From contig JAGODU010000028.1 of NCBI GenBank assembly GCA_017998095.1, positions 1-34,681 on the forward strand: a stretch of DNA of 34,681 nucleotides, read 5' to 3'. Origin of the DNA: Prolixibacteraceae bacterium. GTDB taxonomy: Bacteria; Bacteroidota; Bacteroidia; Bacteroidales; Prolixibacteraceae. The notes under the pieces were generated by a model that ran no database searches, was not told the origin of the DNA, and saw only the letters and a program-made list of their open reading frames with translations. Positions 25,267-33,785 of this stretch are shown here, one piece after another. A program made the translations under genes and the position numbers. How positions within the stretch are numbered: position 1 is the stretch's first letter; the number at the start of each line of letters is the position of its first letter.

Positions 25267-27207
25267 TTAAAATTTACATACAAAACCTCCGTTTGCTTTT
25301 ATTTGAAGGTTAATCTTGCCGTTATTATCCTTTGCAATTTCTGAAGTGTTGAAAGAAAAAGGATCATTACCTTCATTAAAAATTACTCCTTTCTCTGAAT
25401 TAATAAATGAAATATCGAGATTAAGATTTTTATCTGAGTTTTCACCGTTGATACCTGCCAGATACCATTCGTTGCCTAATCTTCTGGCTATAACAGTTAG
25501 CTTACCCGGGAAGCCGTCAACAAACACCGATTCATCCCATAAAGCAGGAATTTCTTTAATTAGCTCTTTAACTTCTGAATTGACAGTAGCCATACCTTCC
25601 GGTCTTTCTGCATAATGCTGAACACCAGATTGGAAAAGGACAGCACTTGCAAGTTCCCATGCGTTAGTCGTTTTTCTGTCTATATTTGGTATAGAAACAA
25701 GGCACATAGGAGTAAAGTCCATAGGCGAGAAAACATTACGGGTGTAGTTAAGCATTGCCCCGTGATTTGGTTGTTTGTCTGCATTACGCTGATCGAAAGT
25801 TACAAATTCCATTCCCATAATTGATTCCATTGAAACAAGGTTAGGGAAAGTACGATGCCAGCTTCTGGGGTAAGTACAACCATGAAAGTTGATCATCAGG
25901 TTATTATCGGCAGCATCTTTCATGAGGTCGATATAATATTGAATCATTGACTGACCGTCACCACCAAAGAAATCCACCTTTACGCCTTTGATTCCCATTT
26001 GTTTAAGCTTGCTGAATTCACTTGAACGTTGTTCGTGAGTGAGGAGCATGCTTTTGGGAGAATATTGTGTATCGTTCCATGCTCCAGATGAATTATACCA
26101 TAAAAGCAAGCCTATATTTTTTGATTGGGCATATGCTGAAAGTTCAGAAATCTTATCGTATCCAATTTTTCTATCCCAGTCAGCATCGACAAGGCAATAT
26201 TCCCATTTCATATCTGCAGCATAATCAATATATTTCTTCTGGACATCATAAACAGTGGAATCATCTTTCAGAAGGACCCAACTCCATGATGATTTGCCTG
26301 GTTTTACCCATGAAAAATCACCATTTATTGAAGGTGCAGCAAGGTCAGTTTCAAGGGTAGACTCTGCAATCGTTTTGAGATCTCCAATTACAATTACTCT
26401 CCAAGGTGTTTTCCATGGAAGAACAGATTGTGGATAAGTGTTCTGGTCTGTATAATTCTCAACTTCTTCAGGAAAACCAATTTGATATGTAGCATTGCCT
26501 TTTACATTCAGACGTGATCCGCAATATGAGCCATCAAGATCAGTTTCAGTGATAAGAACCCAATTATTGCCTGATTTCAGAAGTGCTGGGAATATCCAGC
26601 CTTTGCCCATTGGAGATTCAGTGCCGGCAGGTATATCCTGAATATAATGTTCTTCATATGAAGGGTTTGTCCTGCACCAACCTGTTTTGGCAATTGCCAT
26701 CGGTTGCATCCAGGCACGGGCATCAGAAGGAAAAGCAAAAGAGGTAGCTTCCTCAGTAATATACTTCAACTCATCATCTTTGTCAGGGAATTGATATCTG
26801 AATGCCACACCATCGTTTGAAATACGGAAGATAATATTCATAGTTTTTCCTTCAGCATTCTTAAAAGAGAATGTCTGTTCATTGCCTTTATATGAGCAAT
26901 TCTTTTGTTTTCCATAAAGCAGCTGATAATTATCAGAAACAGAACTGATGCCTGAAACTGATTCAATTTTCATGTTATTTGAAAAATCTGAGTCTTTCAT
27001 AATAATACCAAGCTTAGATGGTAAAATTACTTTTTCCCCGTTTTTGTATACATGATATACTATTCCATTTGCAGCATCAGTTTCGCATACCACTTTGATA
27101 GTACCGTCGGGACTGGAGAGGCTGTTCACTTTACTACAACTTACACTAATTGAAATCATAATTAGTGATAATGCTAAAAAATAAAAAGATTTAGTATTAA
27201 GTTTCAT
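25267..27207 (-). CDS. GH97 glycosidase lipoprotein, retaining type (paralogue)
   Basis: The 646-aa enzyme is a family 97 paralogue of 12069-13997. It has a lipobox (SVSC, Cys24), so it is anchored to a membrane rather than soluble. The domain order is N-terminal beta-supersandwich, barrel with GVKVDFF (Asp412 nucleophile of the retaining group) and acid/base candidates Glu461 and Glu467 (MESIMGME), then a C-terminal beta domain. Flanking segments such as LPWKTPWRVIVIGDL and NLMINFHGCTYPRSW follow the other copy closely. Alpha-galactosidase-type activity is likely. A TAnnTTTG box at 27230-27237 lies about 25 bases upstream of the ATG. Confidence 0.86.
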   Translation of the reverse strand: MKLNTKSFYFLALSLIMISISVSCSKVNSLSSPDGTIKVVCETDAANGIVYHVYKNGEKVILPSKLGIIMKDSDFSNNMKIESVSGISSVSDNYQLLYGKQKNCSYKGNEQTFSFKNAEGKTMNIIFRISNDGVAFRYQFPDKDDELKYITEEATSFAFPSDARAWMQPMAIAKTGWCRTNPSYEEHYIQDIPAGTESPMGKGWIFPALLKSGNNWVLITETDLDGSYCGSRLNVKGNATYQIGFPEEVENYTDQNTYPQSVLPWKTPWRVIVIGDLKTIAESTLETDLAAPSINGDFSWVKPGKSSWSWVLLKDDSTVYDVQKKYIDYAADMKWEYCLVDADWDRKIGYDKISELSAYAQSKNIGLLLWYNSSGAWNDTQYSPKSMLLTHEQRSSEFSKLKQMGIKGVKVDFFGGDGQSMIQYYIDLMKDAADNNLMINFHGCTYPRSWHRTFPNLVSMESIMGMEFVTFDQRNADKQPNHGAMLNYTRNVFSPMDFTPMCLVSIPNIDRKTTNAWELASAVLFQSGVQHYAERPEGMATVNSEVKELIKEIPALWDESVFVDGFPGKLTVIARRLGNEWYLAGINGENSDKNLNLDISFINSEKGVIFNEGNDPFSFNTSEIAKDNNGKINLQIKANGGFVCKF

Positions 27208-27229
27208 ATCGATAAAATTTTGTGAAATA

Positions 27230-27237
27230 CAAATTTA
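27230..27237 (-). promoter_or_regulatory. -7 box of the GH97 / hydrolase operon
   Basis: On the minus strand TAAATTTG (27230-27237) matches TAnnTTTG, 22 bases before the ATG at 27207. No TTTG stands at -33, so the promoter may need an activator. Confidence 0.55.
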
Positions 27238-27348
27238 AAAAAATAGATTTTTAAATATCTCCTGATTATGAATGCTTATTGAAATTTGTTTTGTAATTAC
27301 TAAACACAAAAGTGCTATTTTTTTGAACATACGATACTGAAAAGAAAA

Positions 27349-27388
27349 AATGAAATTGATTATTTCATTCCTTGATTAAAAATGAAAT
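27349..27388. promoter_or_regulatory. Repeated AATGAAAT motif in a divergent promoter region
   Basis: AATGAAAT (27349-27356) and its reverse complement ATTTCATT (27362-27369) form an inverted repeat with a 5-base spacer, and a third copy in direct orientation lies at 27381-27388. They sit between the two divergent glycosidase operons and are the best candidate regulator-binding sites seen there. A TTCATTTG at 27408 is a one-mismatch -7 box for the plus strand. Confidence 0.4.
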
Positions 27389-27445
27389 TAAAATATTCGA
27401 TTAATATTCATTTGTGCCGCAGTAATAATTTTTTATAAATATTAA

Positions 27446-27450
27446 AGGAG
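27446..27450 (+). promoter_or_regulatory. Shine-Dalgarno sequence of GH127
   Basis: AGGAG (27446-27450), within AAAGGAG, stands 6 bases before the ATG at 27457. It fixes the first of three nearby ATG codons as the start. Such a clear site is unusual among the genes of this window. Confidence 0.7.
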
Positions 27451-27456
27451 ATAATT

Positions 27457-29832
27457 ATGATGATAATGGTAATAAAGAAATGTCAATTGATTTCAATATT
27501 AACAGTTTTTTCCTTTTTTTTATTTTCCTGTAATAGGGAAAAAAAAGAAGTTATAAAAACTGATGGAAGGGAAGTGGTTGATTTTAAGGCATTACCTTTC
27601 TCGCTGGAAGATGTTAAGTTGCTTGACGGACCATTTCTTCATGCTGAAGAGTTGAATAGAAAGTCGTTATTGAATTATGAACCGGATAAACTTTTAGCAA
27701 AATTCAGAATAGAAGCTGGTTTGAAGCCTAAAGCAGAGCATTATGGAGGTTGGGAAGATAATACAATTGCAGGACATAGTCTGGGCCATTATCTGACGGC
27801 AATTTGTTTAATGTATAAGTCAACCGGAGACGAGGAATTTTTGAAAAGAATAAATTATATAGTTGATGAATTATTTGAATGTCAGAAAGCTGATGGAGAA
27901 GGATATATCGGTGCTTTCCCGAATGGTAAAAAGATTCTTGAAGAGGAGGTGGCAAAAGGGGATATAAGATCAGAAGGTTTTAATTTAAACGGGATATGGG
28001 TTCCATTCTATACACAACACAAAGTAATGAGCGGATTGTTTCACGCTTATTATTTATGTGGTAATAAAAAGGCCCTTGAGATAAATGTCAAGTTTGCCGA
28101 TTGGTTATCGACTATAGTTAAAGATCTTAATGATGATCAAATACAGAAAATTCTACATTGCGAGCATGGAGGGATCAATGAATCCCTTTCAGAATTATTT
28201 GCAGCAACAGGTGATGAAAAATATCTTGAAATATCAAAAGTATTTCATCACAAAGAAATCCTTGATTCTTTATCTAACGGGGTCGATATATTATCTGGAA
28301 AGCATGCTAACACCCAGATACCAAAATTGGTAGGTCTGGCTAGAAGATATGAACTTACTGGAAATCAGAAAGACAGAAAAGCTGCTGAGTTTTTTTGGGA
28401 CAGGGTAGTCAACCATCATTCATACGTAACCGGGGGGAATGGCAACCATGAGTATTTTGGTCCGGCTGATTCATTGAATGAAAGATTAAGTGAAAATACA
28501 ACTGAAACATGTAATGTTTACAACATGTTGAAATTGTCTGAACATCTTTTTGAATGGAATGCAACACCTGAAGTATTAGATTATTACGAAAGGGCACTTT
28601 TTAATCAGATATTATCTTCTCAACACCCTGAAGATGGAAGGGTAATATATAATCTTTCACTTGACATGGGTGGATTTAAAGTATATCAGGACCCGTATTG
28701 GTTTACATGTTGTGTTGGTACAGGTATGGAAAACCATTCCAAGTATTCCGGAAATATATATTATCACAATAATAATGAGTTGTATGTTGGTCAGTTCATC
28801 TCTTCAGAGTTAAACTGGAAGGAAAAGAATATGAAAATTATTCAGAAAACTAATTATCCGGAAGAACAAGAAACATCATTTGAAATAAATTGTGAAAAAC
28901 CTGTTAAGATTTCACTTAAACTTCGTTATCCTAAGTGGGCAAATAATGGAATAAAAGTTGTTTTAAATGGGAAAGAATTAAAAAATAACAATAAGCCGGG
29001 TAGTTTTATTACAATAAACAGAAAATGGAAAAATGGAGATAAAATTGATGTAAAAATTCCCTTTAGTTTAAGGTTGGAGACAATGCCTGATAATGAAAAG
29101 AGAGCAGCAATATTTTATGGTCCGTTAGTATTGGCAGGTGATTTGGGTACAGTAGATGATCCTAAAGCATATGATCCTATGTATGTGCCGGTTTTTATGA
29201 CTAACGATAACAATCCACAAAATTGGTTAACTAAAGTTAAAGGAGTTAAAAACACTTTCATGACTAAGGATATAGGAAGGCCTAAAGATGTATTATTAAA
29301 ACCATTTTATAAGGTTCACGATAGACGATATTCTGTTTATTGGGATATGTACACAGAAAGTGAGTGGAATAAATTGCAGAGTGAATATGAAGCTGAAAGA
29401 ATTAAAAAAGCTGAAATCGAAAAAAACACTATCGATTTATTCCGCCTTGGAGAAATGCAACCAGAGAGGGATCATCAATTTGATGGTGAAAAAGTATGGG
29501 CAGATGAAATGAAATCGAAAAAATTCAGGGAAATTGATAGGGGAGGATGGATGTCGTTCATTATGAAAACAAAGAGAAATGGAGATGTGTCGATTGTATT
29601 TGAATATTGGGGAGGTTTTAGTGGATCAAAGACATTTGATATTTTAGTTGAAGATCAAATAATTGCAACTGAAAACATTTCAAAGATAGCTAAGAGCAAA
29701 TTTGTTGATGTAAGATATGAAATTCCAGATAATCTGATAAAAGGAAAAGACAAGATTCGTGTTAAAGTTTTGCCACATAAAGGTCATAGGGCAGGACCTG
29801 TTTTTTCTGTAAGAACAGTAGGTAAAGAATAA
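27457..29832 (+). CDS. GH127/GH146 beta-L-arabinofuranosidase lipoprotein
   Basis: The 791-aa enzyme belongs to the DUF1680 superfamily, which cleaves beta-L-arabinofuranosides using a zinc-activated cysteine nucleophile. The lipobox is LFSC (Cys25). The alpha/alpha-barrel holds GGWEDNTIAGHSLGHYL (97-113). The zinc site is Glu350 and Cys352 in TETCN with Cys418 and Cys419 in FTCCVGTGMEN; Cys418 is the expected nucleophile and Glu332 in GNHEYF the probable acid/base. Beta-sandwich domains follow from about 440, ending in a small C-terminal module. GH127 and GH146 cannot be separated here. It opens a plus-strand operon, 45 bases before the T9SS protein gene, and is likely to act on arabinan- or extensin-like side chains. 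Confidence 0.9.
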   Translation: MMIMVIKKCQLISILTVFSFFLFSCNREKKEVIKTDGREVVDFKALPFSLEDVKLLDGPFLHAEELNRKSLLNYEPDKLLAKFRIEAGLKPKAEHYGGWEDNTIAGHSLGHYLTAICLMYKSTGDEEFLKRINYIVDELFECQKADGEGYIGAFPNGKKILEEEVAKGDIRSEGFNLNGIWVPFYTQHKVMSGLFHAYYLCGNKKALEINVKFADWLSTIVKDLNDDQIQKILHCEHGGINESLSELFAATGDEKYLEISKVFHHKEILDSLSNGVDILSGKHANTQIPKLVGLARRYELTGNQKDRKAAEFFWDRVVNHHSYVTGGNGNHEYFGPADSLNERLSENTTETCNVYNMLKLSEHLFEWNATPEVLDYYERALFNQILSSQHPEDGRVIYNLSLDMGGFKVYQDPYWFTCCVGTGMENHSKYSGNIYYHNNNELYVGQFISSELNWKEKNMKIIQKTNYPEEQETSFEINCEKPVKISLKLRYPKWANNGIKVVLNGKELKNNNKPGSFITINRKWKNGDKIDVKIPFSLRLETMPDNEKRAAIFYGPLVLAGDLGTVDDPKAYDPMYVPVFMTNDNNPQNWLTKVKGVKNTFMTKDIGRPKDVLLKPFYKVHDRRYSVYWDMYTESEWNKLQSEYEAERIKKAEIEKNTIDLFRLGEMQPERDHQFDGEKVWADEMKSKKFREIDRGGWMSFIMKTKRNGDVSIVFEYWGGFSGSKTFDILVEDQIIATENISKIAKSKFVDVRYEIPDNLIKGKDKIRVKVLPHKGHRAGPVFSVRTVGKE

Positions 29833-29877
29833 TGCTAAGGGGTAATAGAATTAAAGTTTTAGAAAATAAATCCGTGA

Positions 29878-32800
29878 ATGATGTACAAAATAATTTCTGT
29901 AAGCTTTTTTGTTTTTATATGTTTAATTTTTAACAAATTGAATGTTTTTGGACAAGACAATATCTCTCAAAATGTGTCCTCTGTTAAAACTTCTTATGTA
30001 TCTGATTGGGAGAAATTAAGTGCTATAAATGATGGTTATGAGCCAAAAAATTCAGGAGATAAAGGTCCGGGGGCATATGGAAACTGGAAAGCTACATCTG
30101 CATATAATAAGTGGAATTGGGTTGAATACGACTTTGACAATTATTATTTAGTAACAGGATCCTCGGTATATTGGTGGACAGATGGGGGAGGGATACAAAT
30201 ACCTTATGAAACATACGTTGAGTATTTTAATATTTTAACAAATAGCTGGGAAAAGCCTCATGACATAGATGGGAATGGTGTAGAATCTGATAAGTATAAT
30301 ATAACGATTTTTAACCCTGTTATTACAAATAAAGTAAGGCTATCCTTTATAAGTGTTGCAGCTCAGGGAATTCTTGAATGGAAAGTTTTTGGTCAGGTTG
30401 CGGATAATGTTCCTGTTTTGTCAGTAGTTACTATTAATAACCCATTAACAAAAGGTAATAAAAGTATAATTACAGCTAAGGCAGTCAGGTTACCTGAAAA
30501 TCCGGTAAGTGGCTATAAGTTTCAGGTTACAGTTCAGGTTGATGATTATCTTGATGTAATAAAGGAGGAGTTTCTCTATAATGATTCCCTGCTAGAAAAG
30601 GGTTTAACAATTAAGGATTCAGAACAAACTGATGAAAATGGTATTACTGAATTCGAAATTTCTATTCCTGAAGAAATAGATCCAAAAGATGGAGTTGAGG
30701 TTATAGTAAAATACGATGAAGGATTTGCTGAAATTGCAAGGTTCAGTTATTATGCCGAAGGTCTTGAAGCACCAGTATTGGTGGCTGACAATACTGATAA
30801 CAATGTAGATAAACAGATAGATATTTCATTTAATAAAATATCTGGATGGAAAGAAAAGATTTATGGTATTAAAATCAATGGAAATTTCTTAGATACATCA
30901 GATTTTGAAATTAATAATGAATATATAAGGTTACTCCCTTCTAATGGAAACAAACTTCTGACGACTGCCGGTGAAAAGAACATTGTTGTTGAATCGAGAG
31001 GGTTTAAAAATTCGAACATTGTACAGATAATTAATGCCGGTTCTGTTAGTGAATTGAATTCATTCGTTGATGTTAATGCAAAGATTTACAGACCATCAAC
31101 AACTGTGGTTTCTGTGTTTGCATTTGATAAATATAATAATCCTGTTTCAGGATATTCTTTTGATTGTGATATTGATGTTGTAAATAACTCGGCAGAAATA
31201 GGTGAAGTATACTATGTGGGAAGTCAGGAAATATCAAAGAGTGTTACTAATAATAAGCTGACTCCGACTGATATAAATGGAAAAACCTCCATCAAAGTTA
31301 AAGTTCCGTTAGAAATTGATTTAAATGACGGAATACTTTTTCAGTTAAAATTAAATGGTTCCGGAACTAAAGTTGGGGAACCATATGGATATATAAGAAA
31401 GGAAAAAGAAAAAACCGTTTATGTTCCTAGTGATTTAAAAAGGACTAAGGAATTTAGTTGGGATCAAACAGCTCAGTCAGAAAATTTTGTTGCATTTTGG
31501 GGATCTAAATCAGGACCAGACCCACTTAATCCTACTTCAGGAAACATGAAATTCAATCCCAAAGATGTTCTTGATAATCTAGAAAGCTATTATTCATTTT
31601 ATATTGACAGCATGAAATTTATAACTAACCCTGATTCAGGTAATATGGGTAAATATAAATTTGTTGTCATTTTATTTAACACCTGGAATTCCGGATATTC
31701 TGATAACGGTGCTTACGGAGGGTCAGTAGATGGAGTAATTGGTGCAATGTGGATGAATCCACAAACAGGTTTTGTTATTGCTCATGAATTTGGACATGCT
31801 TGTCAGGCTATGGTTCCAATTCAATATCCCGGAAAAGGTTTTAAAAATATAAGTGATAATCATCAGGTTGGAATGTACTGGGAAGCATGTGCAAATTATA
31901 TGGCTTACTTATCGACAGGGCAATTAGCCAATAGTCTTTCACCTTTATTCATTAATACTTCCATGCTTCAATATTTAAGCACAATCAATTGGCGTCAATA
32001 TGAATTTATTTACTATCCTGCTTTTATTATTGATAAATATGGAATTGAAGGCTTAGGTAAGCAATGGAGGGCAGCTGATGTCGGAGATAATCCTTTTGAT
32101 GCTACGATGAAGGCATTTGGTATGGCAAGAGACGAAATGAGGAGAGAGGCAGGATTATGGGCAATGCATAATGTTACCTGGGATTATTCGATTGGTGATA
32201 AAATTAAAAATTATTTGAGCTCACTTGATCATACTGCTGTATCCAGAGAATTTACATATTTGGATACTATAGTTGGAATACCCGGTAAATATATTGTTCC
32301 AAGAGAAATGGCACCTGCCGATTATGGTTATAACATCATCTCCTTATATCCGGATGAAAATGCATCATTTATTTCAGCCAAATTGGCTGGCTATGATAAT
32401 AATCCGGCAAAAGGAGGTGGATGGAGTTACGGATTTGTAGCTATTGATAAAAAAGGAAATCCAAGATACAGCAATGCTTATATTGAAACAGATGAAAAAG
32501 CAACATTTAATATAGAAGATAATGACTCACTATTTTATCTTGTTGTGTTGGCTTCACCTTGTCAGACGAATACTTATGCATGGAACCCTTCCTGGCCTAA
32601 AGTTTTTAGATTTCCGTATACATTGGAATTTGAGAATGCTGTTCCTGCTGGTCACAAGAAAGGATATAATTCTAAGAAAAACGATATATCAGGGGCTCCA
32701 CACTCCAATGGAGGGGGATGGGTTGCTTCTACTGCTTATGCTGATGGAACATCTTATGTTGGGCCTTATGCACAGGTTTTAGGTAATTCGAAAGTGTATG

Positions 32801-33753
32801 GAAATGCAAGAATTGAAGGACTCGCTCAGATAATTGATAATGCTGTAATAAATAAAAATGCAATTGTCAGAGGTAATGCAATTGTTGGTAAAGCAGCAAC
32901 AGTTACAGACAATGCAATTGTTGAAAAGTCAGCAAGAGTATGGGGAGGTAAAATTTCAGGGAATGGTGTAATAACCGGAAGTGCTGTAACTTTTGATTGT
33001 AAAATTACTGAAAATGCTGTTGTAAAAGATGTTGCATGGCTTACGAATATGACCCTTTCGGGCGAGGTTATTGTTGGAGGTGATAAAATAAGAGGTGATG
33101 ATGAGAATTTTTCAACGTGTAATGAAGGTATATATTTAAGTTTGACTCAAACAAAATGTGACAAGAAAATTTGGGATACAAAAATTGAGGATGCAAATCA
33201 GACAGTAGATCATTATTATTTCCCTTTTGGAGATATTCCTTTGGCACCTGATAACTTATCTGCAACTGTACTTTCTGATAATTCTGTTTTATTGTCGTGG
33301 GACGAAGCTCCTGATAACGGGGAGATATTTAACTATATAATTTTCTGTAATGAAAAACCAATAAAAACGGCACAAGGAATTTGTGACACAATTACCAATC
33401 TCAACTCAGGTTCTGATTACTCTTTTAAATTAATTGCCAGAGATAATGTGGGTAATATTTCTGAATATAGTGAGGAAGTATTTACTAAAACAACAGTTTC
33501 TTCTTATGTATATGATCAGACTACGGGAATTAAGATTATACCCAATCCTGTAAAGGATAATTTTCAGGTAAGCATAAATGGGAATGAAAGAGGTAAAGTA
33601 ATTATAACAGATTTACTTGGAAGGATAGTGCTAAATAAATTTTTTCATAACTCTATTGTTTTTGAAAAAGAGGAAGTTGGAGGTAGCGGTTTATATTTAG
33701 TTAGAGTAGAAACTGAAAATGGAGTATTTTTTACGAAAATGTCAATAAGATAA
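29878..33753 (+). CDS. Large T9SS-secreted protein with HEFGH metallopeptidase-like core and beta-helix
   Basis: This 1291-aa multidomain surface protein has no recognised single function. In order: signal peptide (to about 25); a discoidin-like beta-sandwich (about 36-173); an Ig-like module (about 178-295); a Shr/DUF1533-like module (about 300-390); a second Ig-like module homologous to the first (about 388-508); a DUF6055-like core (about 515-900) with HEFGH (636-640) and Glu669 in YWEACANYMA, giving an HExxH...E zinc site of gluzincin type; a left-handed beta-helix of hexapeptide-like repeats (about 950-1070); a fibronectin-III domain (about 1120-1205); and a C-terminal T9SS sorting domain (about 1218-1291, IIPNPVKD...GLYLVRVETENG). 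It may bind and cut a glycoprotein or a surface polymer. The annotation is by motifs and the peptidase role is inferred. Confidence 0.75.
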   Translation: MMYKIISVSFFVFICLIFNKLNVFGQDNISQNVSSVKTSYVSDWEKLSAINDGYEPKNSGDKGPGAYGNWKATSAYNKWNWVEYDFDNYYLVTGSSVYWWTDGGGIQIPYETYVEYFNILTNSWEKPHDIDGNGVESDKYNITIFNPVITNKVRLSFISVAAQGILEWKVFGQVADNVPVLSVVTINNPLTKGNKSIITAKAVRLPENPVSGYKFQVTVQVDDYLDVIKEEFLYNDSLLEKGLTIKDSEQTDENGITEFEISIPEEIDPKDGVEVIVKYDEGFAEIARFSYYAEGLEAPVLVADNTDNNVDKQIDISFNKISGWKEKIYGIKINGNFLDTSDFEINNEYIRLLPSNGNKLLTTAGEKNIVVESRGFKNSNIVQIINAGSVSELNSFVDVNAKIYRPSTTVVSVFAFDKYNNPVSGYSFDCDIDVVNNSAEIGEVYYVGSQEISKSVTNNKLTPTDINGKTSIKVKVPLEIDLNDGILFQLKLNGSGTKVGEPYGYIRKEKEKTVYVPSDLKRTKEFSWDQTAQSENFVAFWGSKSGPDPLNPTSGNMKFNPKDVLDNLESYYSFYIDSMKFITNPDSGNMGKYKFVVILFNTWNSGYSDNGAYGGSVDGVIGAMWMNPQTGFVIAHEFGHACQAMVPIQYPGKGFKNISDNHQVGMYWEACANYMAYLSTGQLANSLSPLFINTSMLQYLSTINWRQYEFIYYPAFIIDKYGIEGLGKQWRAADVGDNPFDATMKAFGMARDEMRREAGLWAMHNVTWDYSIGDKIKNYLSSLDHTAVSREFTYLDTIVGIPGKYIVPREMAPADYGYNIISLYPDENASFISAKLAGYDNNPAKGGGWSYGFVAIDKKGNPRYSNAYIETDEKATFNIEDNDSLFYLVVLASPCQTNTYAWNPSWPKVFRFPYTLEFENAVPAGHKKGYNSKKNDISGAPHSNGGGWVASTAYADGTSYVGPYAQVLGNSKVYGNARIEGLAQIIDNAVINKNAIVRGNAIVGKAATVTDNAIVEKSARVWGGKISGNGVITGSAVTFDCKITENAVVKDVAWLTNMTLSGEVIVGGDKIRGDDENFSTCNEGIYLSLTQTKCDKKIWDTKIEDANQTVDHYYFPFGDIPLAPDNLSATVLSDNSVLLSWDEAPDNGEIFNYIIFCNEKPIKTAQGICDTITNLNSGSDYSFKLIARDNVGNISEYSEEVFTKTTVSSYVYDQTTGIKIIPNPVKDNFQVSINGNERGKVIITDLLGRIVLNKFFHNSIVFEKEEVGGSGLYLVRVETENGVFFTKMSIR

Positions 33754-33785
33754 AGTGTAAGAATTAAAATTTTATAACACAAAAG

